This document shows positions 15,045 to 23,209 of a stretch of DNA of 64,000 nt, piece by piece; the first letter of the stretch is position 1; the number at the start of each line of letters is the position of its first letter. The notes under the pieces were generated by a model. That model did no database searches. It had not been told where the DNA came from and was given only the letters and a program-made list of their open reading frames with translations. The DNA comes from Caballeronia sordidicola. Lineage in GTDB: Bacteria; Pseudomonadota; Gammaproteobacteria; Burkholderiales; Burkholderiaceae. The position numbers and the translations under genes are program-made. The DNA is taken from positions 1-64,000 of the forward strand of contig NZ_MTHB01000275.1 in assembly GCF_002220365.1 (NCBI RefSeq). Reading direction: 5' to 3'.

Positions 15045-17810
15045 TTACCAGTGCATTCCGGCGCCGACGGAGACGCCGAACTGACCGCGCGTGCTGGTCG
15101 TGCCGCTGACCTTATAGGCCCAGATGCCGTTCTCGGACAGTTGCGAAACCCCGATAGCAACAGCCGATTGGCCGCCGTACGTTCCGCCACCCAAGGCCAC
15201 CATGCCACGGCCCGGCAATACCGCTTGCGGCAAGCCTGCGACTGCGAGTGCCGATGCCGTACCGGCATAAGCGTCGCGACGCGTGCCTTCAGTCTTCGAG
15301 TCGGTGTAGTCGTTTGCTTGCTTCAGGGTGCTGCCAGCGCTTTGGTTCAACTGATTCACGTTGACTGCGTCGGTGCCTTGCGTGCCCGCTGCGACGTTCG
15401 TAATCTGACGTTCGCTGCCTGCTGCACCAACCGAGACGGTGTTCTCACGATCTGCGACTGAGTTCTGGCCGAGAGCCACGGCGTTAGCGGCGGAAGCTTG
15501 AGCGCCGTTACCTGCTGCAACCGAGCCGGTGCCAGTGGCCAACGCGTTCTGGCCGAGTGCGATGGTGTTGTCGGCTGAAGCCTGAGCGCCGCTACCCATG
15601 GCAACCGAACCCGCACCCGTCGCCGCTGCATTTGCGCCTACCGCAACCGCGTGAACACCCGTCGCCGATGCGACGTCCGTGCTGCGCGAACCGTCTGCGC
15701 TGAACAGCGGATCGCTGGCGCCGAGCGTGATGTTTTGCACTGCGTTGTTCACCGCGTTGTTGATGGTGTCGCCAACGCTCGCGTTGACCTGGCCGATGGC
15801 GTCATTCAACTGACCAACGTTCACCGCGTCGGTCGTCTCTACGCCAGCAGCGACGTTGTGAATAGTCGTGCCGCCGTTACCTTCGAGCGTTGCGTTTTGA
15901 TGATCAACAGAACCGTCGGCATTGCGGTCGTATTTGACTGCGCCGTCGGCCGCCGTGGTTGCCGTAGCAACGGCCGCTGCCGCTTGGTCACTCACCGCTT
16001 TCAACTGTGCAACGTTTACCGCGTCGGTATCCAGCGCGCCGGCTGAAACGCCGCTGATCGTGCGGTTACCAATGTTGACTTCGCCCGTTGATGTCTGCGG
16101 TGGCGTCAGGCCGTAAGCGGTGTAGCCGGTCTGTGCACCGGTGGTCGTTGCCGAACCTGCGCCGAGGGCTACGCTGTTCGCATTATTTGCGATCGCGTTG
16201 TTACCAATGGCGATGGAGTTTGCGAACGCGGCGTTTGCGTTGCTGCCAACAGCGACGCTGCCTGTGCCAGCCGCGACAGCCGAATGTCCGACGGCAAGCG
16301 CGTCGACATCGGTTGCTTGTGCTGAATCACCGAAGGCGGTTGCATCTACCGCGGATGCATTTGCCTTCAGGCCAATGGCGATGGATTGTGCTTCGATGGC
16401 TGTAGCATGATAACCGAGTGCTACCGCGTTATCCGATGCAACCGACCTGGCGCCGGCCGCTATTGCGTTCACACCTTCAGCGGTCGAAAAGTTACCCACT
16501 GCTACGCCATTCGACTGGTTCGCGGTCGCGAGCGTACCGACGGCAGTTGCGTCGTCACCATACGCTGCCGAGAGTTGACCGACTGCGGTTGATCGCGCTC
16601 CAATTGCTGTCGAGGTTGAGCCGATCGCCACTGCGCTGTTGCCGGAAGCGGTCGCGATGGAGCCCATGGCCATCGAGTTCGCTCCTGTGGCAGTCGCGGT
16701 GTCGCCCAATGCAACCGAACTTACGCCGCTCGCGGTGGCGTTGGAGCCCACAGCGGTCGAGCTAATACCAGAAGCAGTAGCGTAAGGGCCGATGGCGCTC
16801 GCCTTTGATGCGTTCGACAGGGAGGTGTCGCCAATCGCGACTGCGCTGGTGCCGATTGCAAGGGCGTTGACCCCCACGGCAGTTGCCTGGTCTAGGGCTG
16901 CGGAGTGCGCACCCACTGCGACTGAACTGTTTCCAGCTGCAACGGCATAGGCGCCTGTTGCTACTGCATTAACACCAGCCGCTAAAGCATTTGCACCGGT
17001 AGCGTTCGACTGTATTCCGGTGGCTGTGGCGCCGTCGCCGAATGCTACCGAACTCACGCCGCTCGCAGTGGTATTGCGACCAACGGCCGTGGCGTTTGCT
17101 GCGGAGTTGGAGCCTGTACCAATAGCGACAGAATCAGCGGCTTGTGCGTTTGCACCTGTGCCGAAAGCAATGGCGTTATTTCCTTGCGCTTGTGAGGATG
17201 CGCCGACGGCATTTGAACCGTCACCCGCCGCAACAGCATTTGCGCCAATACCTGTCGACTGCACGCCGGTGGCCGACACCGTGTCGCCGAACGCTATTGC
17301 ACTGCTTCCGGTGGCGGTCGAAGCGGCACCAAATGCGACGGATCTTGCGCCGGTTGCTTCGGCCAATGCGCCTACTGCGACACTGCTGTCGGCACTCGCG
17401 TGGCTTCCGCCGCCCAATGCCGTAGATGCATTTGCCGACGCATTCGCCCCTATGCCGTACGCGCTCCCACCTGAGCCCGCGTTCGAGAAGGCACCCGTTG
17501 CGGTCGCGTTATCGCTGGCGGCGTTTGCGTTGTTGCCGATTGCGATCGCATTCACGCCTGCAGCGTAACCCGGGTTCGTGATGGCGTTTGGCCCAACGAT
17601 GATGGAGTCGGGACCCGTTCCCGGACCTACCCAATCGTCAGCTGCATGCGCGCCAGAGGCAGCCACGAAACCACCAATGCCGATCATTGCTGCCTGCACA
17701 ATCGCAAGCTTGCGTGACGAAGACCGCTTGGTCTTCGACTTAGATGTCTCGGAAGCCGCGACCCACGTGCCTGATGATTCGTTCCAGACTGCTTTAAAGA
17801 TTCTATTCAT
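15045..17810 (-). CDS. Trimeric autotransporter adhesin (YadA-like)
   Basis: A 921-residue surface adhesin. It opens with an extended signal peptide region (MNRIFKAVWNESSGTWVAAS), a basic stretch and a hydrophobic core, with likely cleavage after AHA near residue 56. The head, about residues 60-560, is a long run of roughly 14-residue YadA-head repeats of the form A-A-G-x-S-x-A-x-G. Neck motifs (ISGVSAGALDTDAVNVAQL, later VNVGQL and VNVNQL) link stalk segments and a second short head block. The last ~75 residues form the trimeric beta-barrel anchor, ending GVSVGAGMHW. It should be exported by type Vc secretion and mediate attachment. No Shine-Dalgarno sequence precedes the ATG, and a BamE-like lipoprotein gene follows. 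Confidence 0.95.
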   Translation of the reverse strand: MNRIFKAVWNESSGTWVAASETSKSKTKRSSSRKLAIVQAAMIGIGGFVAASGAHAADDWVGPGTGPDSIIVGPNAITNPGYAAGVNAIAIGNNANAASDNATATGAFSNAGSGGSAYGIGANASANASTALGGGSHASADSSVAVGALAEATGARSVAFGAASTATGSSAIAFGDTVSATGVQSTGIGANAVAAGDGSNAVGASSQAQGNNAIAFGTGANAQAADSVAIGTGSNSAANATAVGRNTTASGVSSVAFGDGATATGIQSNATGANALAAGVNAVATGAYAVAAGNSSVAVGAHSAALDQATAVGVNALAIGTSAVAIGDTSLSNASKASAIGPYATASGISSTAVGSNATASGVSSVALGDTATATGANSMAMGSIATASGNSAVAIGSTSTAIGARSTAVGQLSAAYGDDATAVGTLATANQSNGVAVGNFSTAEGVNAIAAGARSVASDNAVALGYHATAIEAQSIAIGLKANASAVDATAFGDSAQATDVDALAVGHSAVAAGTGSVAVGSNANAAFANSIAIGNNAIANNANSVALGAGSATTTGAQTGYTAYGLTPPQTSTGEVNIGNRTISGVSAGALDTDAVNVAQLKAVSDQAAAAVATATTAADGAVKYDRNADGSVDHQNATLEGNGGTTIHNVAAGVETTDAVNVGQLNDAIGQVNASVGDTINNAVNNAVQNITLGASDPLFSADGSRSTDVASATGVHAVAVGANAAATGAGSVAMGSGAQASADNTIALGQNALATGTGSVAAGNGAQASAANAVALGQNSVADRENTVSVGAAGSERQITNVAAGTQGTDAVNVNQLNQSAGSTLKQANDYTDSKTEGTRRDAYAGTASALAVAGLPQAVLPGRGMVALGGGTYGGQSAVAIGVSQLSENGIWAYKVSGTTSTRGQFGVSVGAGMHW
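16150..17570 (-). repeat. Degenerate 42-bp coding repeats of the adhesin head
   Basis: The DNA encoding the head repeats is a tandem array with a period of about 42 bp (14 codons), diverged between units. Boundaries are approximate. Recombination between units could change head length. Confidence 0.7.
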
Positions 17811-18023
17811 GAAAGAAGGATGTCTAACAATTTGACAAATACATGTCGGGTTGATCGATGGAAAACGTCGCGTTAACGCCCGACCAATAGGGTGAGGAGG
17901 CGTTAGACGTAACGCTTCCTTGGAACGAGGATCTCCCGCCTCGTAAGTTCTGGCCCGCTCGGGCGTCGGACAGCCTTCCTGCATTGCTACGTTCGGACTC
18001 AGAAGGTTGGGATGATCGCGGTT

Positions 18024-18046
18024 ATCGTGTTTTCGAAATACACGAT
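18024..18046. promoter_or_regulatory. Inverted repeat, possible operator
   Basis: Seven-base arms ATCGTGT and ACACGAT flank a 9-base spacer that contains TTTCGAAA. The 23-bp spacing fits a dimeric regulator covering two turns. It lies upstream of the adhesin start in the divergent region. Confidence 0.4.
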
Positions 18047-18077
18047 CTTTCCTAAAGTGAGCAGATGGGAATAAATA

Positions 18078-18096
18078 TAGTTTGGATTGCAAACTA
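18078..18096. promoter_or_regulatory. Short hairpin in AT-rich tract
   Basis: TAGTTTG and CAAACTA pair around a 5-base loop in the AT-rich stretch. It may be an operator or an RNA hairpin in a leader; there is no direct evidence for either. Confidence 0.35.
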
Positions 18097-18315
18097 AATA
18101 AAAAAATCGTTATTTTTTGTTACGTATTTTCCCGCTCCCGATGCTCCCCGTTGATGTGTGATTTTGTGTCAAACACGGCGCTGATAAATGCGTCGAACCG
18201 ACTTCCCGGGTATTTGCAGCGTCCATGCCGAAAAATGCCTAAAAGCCGTTCTGGATCAACACTCTGGACCGCGCAAACGTTCTACAATGGCGGCTGTTTT
18301 CCGACCCGAGTTTTC

Positions 18316-19326
18316 ATGCGCAATTTTCTCCGTACTCGTTTCTCTCGCGCGACTGCTGCCGCTGCTGCATTGATCGCTGCTTTTTCTGTCACCATGCCGG
18401 TTCACGCCAACAACGTGATCGTGCTGAATTCTGGCGAGGCCACGCTGAGTCTTATCGACGAAGCGACGCGTCAGGTCGTGTCGACCATTCCGACCGGCAA
18501 GGAACCGCACCACCTGATGGCGACGCCTGACAACGCGTCGCTGATCGTGGCGAATTCGGTGTCGAACAATCTGATGTTCGTCGACCCGAAGACGGGCAAG
18601 CCGCAGCGCTGGGTGGAAAACATCGAGGATCCGTATCAGGTCGGTTTCTCGCCGGACAAGAAGTGGTTCGTTTCGACCGGCTTGCGGCTGGACCGGCTGG
18701 ATATCTATCGGTACGACGGCGCGAATATCTCGATCGCGAAGCGCATTCCGCTGGCGGTCATGCCGAGTCACATTGCATTCACGAATGACAGCAAGACGGC
18801 GTTCATCTCGCTACAGGTATCCGGCGAAGTTGCGGCAATCGACCTGGCAACGCAGACGGTGAAGTGGAAGATGAAAGTCGGCCCTGTGCCTGCCGGCCTC
18901 TGGATGACGCCGAATGACAAATACCTGCTCGTCGGCATGACCGGCGCGGATTACGTGGCTGTGATCGACTGGCGCACCCAGAAAATCGTGAAAACGATCA
19001 AAACGGGCAATGGCGCGCACAACTTCCGCTCGCTGGCGGACGGTAAGCATGTGGTGGTGTCGAATCGGGTCGCGAGCACGATCAGCATCATTGATCAGGA
19101 CGCGCTGACGAATGTTGGGGACATCACGGGTTTGCTGCCCGGTCCGGACGATATGGAACTTTCGGCCGACAAACGTTATCTTTGGGTCACATTCCGGTTT
19201 GCGAAGAAAGTCGGAATTATTGATCTGACAAATCACAAGCTTGTTCAGACAATCGCTGTGGGTCGTTCGCCGCATGGCATCTACTTTTTCGACCGTGCCC
19301 CGGTGACCGGCCCGAATGGCGGCTGA
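18316..19326 (+). CDS. YVTN-type beta-propeller protein, exported
   Basis: A 336-residue protein. It has a Sec signal peptide (MRNFLRTRFSR, then a hydrophobic core ending VHA), cleaved about residue 32. A beta-propeller of YncE/YVTN repeats follows, with units such as TRQVVSTIPTGKEPHHLMAT, ATQTVKWKMKVGPVPAGLWM and TQKIVKTIKTGNGAHNFRSL recurring about every 40-45 residues. Periplasmic YncE-like proteins bind DNA or act beside redox systems, but no specific role can be read here. A sterol-desaturase-family gene follows 83 bp downstream on the same strand, so they may be co-transcribed. Confidence 0.85.
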   Translation: MRNFLRTRFSRATAAAAALIAAFSVTMPVHANNVIVLNSGEATLSLIDEATRQVVSTIPTGKEPHHLMATPDNASLIVANSVSNNLMFVDPKTGKPQRWVENIEDPYQVGFSPDKKWFVSTGLRLDRLDIYRYDGANISIAKRIPLAVMPSHIAFTNDSKTAFISLQVSGEVAAIDLATQTVKWKMKVGPVPAGLWMTPNDKYLLVGMTGADYVAVIDWRTQKIVKTIKTGNGAHNFRSLADGKHVVVSNRVASTISIIDQDALTNVGDITGLLPGPDDMELSADKRYLWVTFRFAKKVGIIDLTNHKLVQTIAVGRSPHGIYFFDRAPVTGPNGG

Positions 19327-19409
19327 GGTCAGCGGTCAAAGAAGTAGATAAATTGAAGGTTGAGGCGCCGCCAAGGTAGGGCGGCGCCCGGTATAGGTTA
19401 CGGAGCACC

Positions 19410-20441
19410 ATGTTTCATTCCATTTTTTCCCTGTTCGACACGATCGTCTCGACGGCACAGACCTGGTTGTACATCGACGTCGTGCAGCCGTTCCTGTTCA
19501 AGGTCGGTCTGATGGGTTACGACGAAGACACCTATGACGCGCTCTATTGGGTGATCGTGGGCGTGGTCGAAGTGCTTGTCATGTACGCGATCCTGCGACC
19601 GCTTGAGGCCTTGCGGCCTGCCGAGAAGTGGCAGAACAGGAAAGGCGTGCGCGTGGACGCGCTGTATACGTGGATCGTGAAGCTGGGCATCCTGAACTTG
19701 TTCTTTTTCTTCACGTTTCAGCCATTCTTTGACAGTTTTCAGAGCTGGCTGCGGCTGCACAACATCGCCAACATCGAACTTGACAATCTTTGGCCGGGTG
19801 TCACTTCCCAGCCGATCGTCGCGTTCGTTATTTATCTGATCGTCCTTGATTTCGTCGGCTATTGGTATCACCGGATGGAGCATAGAATCGGCATCTGGTG
19901 GGAATTGCACGCGGTGCATCACAGCCAGCAGAAGATGTCGTTGTGGTCCGACGATCGGAACCATTTGCTCGACGGCGTCATGCAAGCCGGGGTTTTTGCT
20001 ACCGTGGCGCTGGTGATCGGTGTGCAGCCTTCGCAGTTCGTGGTGCTCGTCGCCATCACCAATCTGATGCAAAGCGTCCAGCACGCGAATATCCGACTGC
20101 ACTTCGGCTGGCTGGGCGAGCGCTTGCTCGTGAGCCCAACGTTCCATCGGCGGCACCACGCAATCGGTTATGGTCATGAAGGCACAACCTACGGATGCAA
20201 TTTCGGCGTGCTGCTGCCGTGGTGGGACATGATGTTCAGGAGTGTGTCGTGGAATCGAGAGCTCGAGCCGACCGGCATTCGCGATCAACTGGCGGTCGCG
20301 GACAAGCCGGGACGCAATTACGGCGATGGTTTCTTCGAGCAGCACTGGCTCGCGTTCAAGCGTATTGGGGAGCGCATCGTGTCGCATCGGGCGACCCGCG
20401 CGCCGGGTTCGGGTTCGGATTCGGACGCGACCGCCGTTTAA
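19410..20441 (+). CDS. Sterol desaturase/fatty acid hydroxylase family protein
   Basis: A 343-residue membrane enzyme of the diiron hydroxylase superfamily. The three histidine clusters that hold two iron atoms are present: HRMEH (residues 154-158), HAVHH (167-171) and HRRHH near residue 249. Hydrophobic segments lie at about 45-65, 90-110 and 135-152. Bacterial members hydroxylate or desaturate lipids, hopanoid- or carotenoid-like compounds or ether lipids; the substrate cannot be named. The start has a short ribosome site (GGAG 6 bases upstream). A His-motif enzyme and a periplasmic propeller side by side could point to a lipid or redox pathway, but that is speculative. Confidence 0.88.
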   Translation: MFHSIFSLFDTIVSTAQTWLYIDVVQPFLFKVGLMGYDEDTYDALYWVIVGVVEVLVMYAILRPLEALRPAEKWQNRKGVRVDALYTWIVKLGILNLFFFFTFQPFFDSFQSWLRLHNIANIELDNLWPGVTSQPIVAFVIYLIVLDFVGYWYHRMEHRIGIWWELHAVHHSQQKMSLWSDDRNHLLDGVMQAGVFATVALVIGVQPSQFVVLVAITNLMQSVQHANIRLHFGWLGERLLVSPTFHRRHHAIGYGHEGTTYGCNFGVLLPWWDMMFRSVSWNRELEPTGIRDQLAVADKPGRNYGDGFFEQHWLAFKRIGERIVSHRATRAPGSGSDSDATAV

Positions 20442-20536
20442 GCACCTATGCTTGATCAAACCCGGTTCAGGAGATCCTGACCGGGCCTATGCGTTTTCGT
20501 TTGAACCCACTCAGTTTGTGGCGCCTCAGTCCTCCT

Positions 20537-20571
20537 CGCCGGCTTCCAGCCGGCGAAGTTATTTTAACCGG
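20537..20571 (+). terminator. Terminator after the desaturase-family gene
   Basis: A perfect 7-bp stem CGCCGGC/GCCGGCG with a 5-base loop is followed by AAGTTATTTT. A second, imperfect hairpin (CCCGGTTCAGG with CCTGACCGGG) lies upstream at 20461-20485. Confidence 0.65.
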
Positions 20572-20652
20572 CAGGGTTAGCCAAACGGCCGAGCAGCGCG
20601 CCATGTGCTCAGTGGTTTATCCTGTCTTCTTTCTCTTTCAGACGACCTTTGC

Positions 20653-21510
20653 ATGAATGACTTGCTGCGTTCGTTCGTGCGCGCGCTCGCGAACGCTTTT
20701 CACCCGAGAATGCTTTGGCTCACGTTCATGCCGTTCGCAGTGGCGACGGTTGCATGGGGAGCCGTCCTGTGGTTTTTCTGGCAAACGCTGACAGGCACCG
20801 CACGCGACTGGCTTGATGGCTGGGCGCTCACGTCCGCAATGTACCGGCTCTTCGACTCGATCGGATTTTCGTCGTTACACGCGGTGATTGCACCGTTTTT
20901 TATCGTGATCATGGCGATTCCATTGATCGTCGTCACCATTTTGTTGCTCATCGCGACGCTTTCAATGCCTTCTGTGATCAAGCTGCTGACGCGGCGCCAG
21001 TACGCATCGCTTGAAATGCGGCGCGGAGGCTCCTGGTATGGGAGTCTCGGGCATTCGGTGGTTACAACGGTCGTGTGTCTCGTGCTGTTGGTCGTGACGT
21101 TGCCGCTGTGGCTGATCCCGCCATTTTTCGCGATCATTCCGCCCGTGTTGTGGGGCTGGCTGACTTACCGAGTCATGACGTATGACGCGCTCGCGTTGCA
21201 TGCCAGTGCAGAGGAGCGGCGCACCATCGTGCGTCGTGCGCGCTGGCCTTTGTTTGGGATCGGCGTGATCAGCGGGCTGCTGGGTTCGTTGCCGACCATG
21301 CTATGGGCGTGGTCGGTCTGGCTGTTGCCGTTGTTTCCGGTCGTCGCGGCGGCGACCATCTGGATCTATGCATTCATCCTTGTTTTTTCGGCGCTTTGGT
21401 TCGCGCACTATTGCCTGCATGCACTGGAGCGTCTACGGACGGAAACCACTGCTGCGTCGCCTCCGTTGAGCGGTCCCGGCGCGGCGGCCGGGTTGCGAAT
21501 TTCAGGCTAA
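20653..21510 (+). CDS. EI24/CysZ-like membrane protein
   Basis: A 285-residue protein with about six to seven hydrophobic segments and the extended hydrophobic blocks typical of the EI24 domain family (etoposide-induced 2.4), which includes the sulfate transporter CysZ. Visible helices include AVIAPFFIVIMAIPLIVVTI and LLVVTLPLWLIPPFFAIIPP. The N-terminus (MNDLLRSFVRALANAFHPRML) is the usual amphipathic start of this family, which supports the ATG at 20653 rather than the one at 20605. Many members have no known substrate. The molybdopterin-binding-domain gene begins 22 bp downstream, so the two are probably co-transcribed. Confidence 0.75.
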   Translation: MNDLLRSFVRALANAFHPRMLWLTFMPFAVATVAWGAVLWFFWQTLTGTARDWLDGWALTSAMYRLFDSIGFSSLHAVIAPFFIVIMAIPLIVVTILLLIATLSMPSVIKLLTRRQYASLEMRRGGSWYGSLGHSVVTTVVCLVLLVVTLPLWLIPPFFAIIPPVLWGWLTYRVMTYDALALHASAEERRTIVRRARWPLFGIGVISGLLGSLPTMLWAWSVWLLPLFPVVAAATIWIYAFILVFSALWFAHYCLHALERLRTETTAASPPLSGPGAAAGLRISG

Positions 21511-21532
21511 TCTTCAAGATCAGGGAGTATTC

Positions 21533-22345
21533 ATGGGCTTTGGCATGATCATCATTGGCGACGAGATATTGTCCGGTCGAAGGACCGACAAGCATCTGCC
21601 AAAAGTTATCGAATTGTTGTCGGCGAGGGGACTGTCGCTGGACTGGGCGGAGTATGTTGGCGACGACCGTGACCGCATCACGCCTACGCTTAAGCGTGCG
21701 TTCGCGTCAGGCGACATCGTATTTTCAACGGGTGGGATTGGTGCCACGCCTGACGACCACACGCGCCAATGTGCGGCCGCTGCGCTTGGGGTGCCGCTTG
21801 AGTTGCATCCGGAAGCGGCCGAACTGATTCGTGCGCGGATCAGGGAAACGGCGGGCGACAAGCCGGTGGATCTGGACCTGCCGGAAAACCTGCATCGGTT
21901 GAACATGGGCACGTTCCCGAAGGGCGCGAGCATCATTCCGAACAGCTACAACCGGATTCCCGGCTTTTCAGCAGGGAACATCCATTTCGTGCCCGGTTTC
22001 CCCGTCATGGCATGGCCGATGATCGAATGGGTGCTGGACAACAAATACGCTGACCTGCATCACGCGACGCCTTATGTAGAGCGTTCAGTGCTGGTCTTCG
22101 GGTTGCCGGAATCGCGTATTACGCCGCTGATGGAAGCGATCGAACGCGATTTCGCCGGGGTGCGTGTCTTCAGCCTGCCAAGCGTCGGTGACGCGACGCG
22201 CGGAGAGGTCTTCGGGCGCGCTCACATCGATCTGGGGGTCAAAGGCGAGCCGGAAGCAGCGAACGCCGCATTCGCCCAGTTGCGTGAGGGCGTGGCCGCG
22301 CTTGGCGGCGAGATAGTGGAGATCGAACCGGGCGCAGCCACTTAA
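21533..22345 (+). CDS. Molybdopterin-binding/CinA N-terminal-type protein
   Basis: A 270-residue cytoplasmic protein of the MoaB/MogA/CinA-N fold. It begins GFGMIIIGDEILSGRRTDKH, the family hallmark, and contains STGGIGATPDDHTRQ, the second conserved nucleotide/pterin-binding loop. It lacks the C-terminal nicotinamide amidase domain of full CinA (about 400 residues), so it is a stand-alone MocF-type domain. CinA-N domains hydrolyse ADP-ribose-type pyrophosphates; activity here is inferred. AGGGAG lies about 7 bases before the ATG. Confidence 0.8.
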   Translation: MGFGMIIIGDEILSGRRTDKHLPKVIELLSARGLSLDWAEYVGDDRDRITPTLKRAFASGDIVFSTGGIGATPDDHTRQCAAAALGVPLELHPEAAELIRARIRETAGDKPVDLDLPENLHRLNMGTFPKGASIIPNSYNRIPGFSAGNIHFVPGFPVMAWPMIEWVLDNKYADLHHATPYVERSVLVFGLPESRITPLMEAIERDFAGVRVFSLPSVGDATRGEVFGRAHIDLGVKGEPEAANAAFAQLREGVAALGGEIVEIEPGAAT

Positions 22346-22377
22346 GCGCGACGCACCCGACCAATCAGCCAGAGGAT

Positions 22378-22842
22378 CTACGCGCCGATCCAGGGCAGGC
22401 CGCGAAAGCACCAACCGGAAACGGTTTTGCGGTGACCTTGTCCGTCCTTGTCGCCCTCGAAGCCTTCGAGCAGGTCGAAGGCCTTCATGAAACCTTCCTT
22501 TTGAGCCAGCACCGCTGCCAGTTTCGAACGCGCGGCGCTGCGGCAGAGGAACAGGACGGGTGTTTCAGGCGAGGCCACTTCGCGCAACTGCTGCATGAAT
22601 GCCGTGTTCGGAACAGATCCGGGATATTGAATCCATTCGACGTGCGAGTACTGCGCGGTATCAATGGCCGGCCGGCCGACCCAGTCGAGTTCGGCCCGGG
22701 TGCGTACGTCGACCAGGCGAACGGATGGGTCGAGTTGCAGAAGCTCGAAAGCCTCAGCAGGCAGAATGGCGCCCGCATAAGGCAGCTGGTTTTGATCGGC
22801 GCGAAGTGTGGCCTGGGCGTACAACTGCTCGAGCGTGCTCAT
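22378..22842 (-). CDS. Rhodanese-domain protein
   Basis: A 154-residue single-domain rhodanese. The active-site loop is CRSAARS with Cys100, which would carry a persulfide sulfur. LVDVRTRAELDWVG is the conserved CH2A-type strand. It probably moves sulfane sulfur in the cytoplasm; donor and acceptor are unknown. The ATG at 22842 is preceded by GGAG, and a longer frame would need a TTG start. It is convergent with the CinA-N gene, whose stop lies 32 bp away. Confidence 0.85.
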   Translation of the reverse strand: MSTLEQLYAQATLRADQNQLPYAGAILPAEAFELLQLDPSVRLVDVRTRAELDWVGRPAIDTAQYSHVEWIQYPGSVPNTAFMQQLREVASPETPVLFLCRSAARSKLAAVLAQKEGFMKAFDLLEGFEGDKDGQGHRKTVSGWCFRGLPWIGA

Positions 22843-23000
22843 GGACGAGGTCTCCAATCGGACATTTTAATCAGGCATTCTAGCGTGCTGTCGGCGCTTC
22901 GATCACGGGGGGCTGGATGGACCGGTAGAACGCATCGGACTGGTGCGAGGCGTTTGAATTGCCCCGAATCAGTGCTAACGTTACGGGTCTCAGTTTCGAA

Positions 23001-23017
23001 TGCACCGAATATGTGCA
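23001..23017. promoter_or_regulatory. NtrC enhancer site upstream of glnA
   Basis: TGCACCGAATATGTGCA matches the NtrC palindrome (TGCAC-N7-GTGCA) at both half-sites. It lies 100 bp upstream of the sigma-54 -24 element, the usual distance for an enhancer. A second, weaker half-site match (TGGTGCA at 23107-23113) abuts the promoter. Confidence 0.7.
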
Positions 23018-23114
23018 TAACTATACGATTTTGATTGAGTAAGCCCCTTGAAGGGTAGTGGTGCTTCCCCGAAAAAGCGCGCAGCTTCAACTGCTTAGCG
23101 CAACAATGGTGCAC

Positions 23115-23131
23115 TTGGCATGGAAGCTGCT
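23115..23131 (+). promoter_or_regulatory. Sigma-54 promoter of glnA
   Basis: TTGGCATGGAAGCTGCT carries the invariant GG (23117-23118) and GC (23129-23130) exactly 10 bases apart, close to the -24/-12 consensus TGGCAC-N5-TTGC. Transcription should begin near 23142, leaving a leader of about 68 bases. Confidence 0.75.
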
Positions 23132-23209
23132 TTTGACTCTACCGATGGTTTCGAATCGGTTAGGCGGCGAATTGATATTCGTCGACTTTTGTTAATCAGG
23201 AGATAGGTA

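Larger units (their letters stand above)
17811..18315. other. Divergent intergenic region, partly AT-rich
   Basis: About 505 bp separate the adhesin from the beta-propeller gene. The part from about 18055 to 18130 is strikingly AT-rich for this genome and contains two inverted repeats listed separately. Promoters for both genes should lie here, but no -35/-10 pair was convincing. Confidence 0.6.
22843..23209. other. glnA promoter region
   Basis: About 367 bp between the rhodanese and glnA starts. It contains the NtrC site and sigma-54 promoter listed separately; no gene is seen. Confidence 0.7.

Noticed and set aside
17020-17568. 182-residue plus-strand frame inside the adhesin gene
   Set aside because: It is the mirror of the repetitive adhesin coding sequence; Ala/Pro-rich composition follows from the head repeats.
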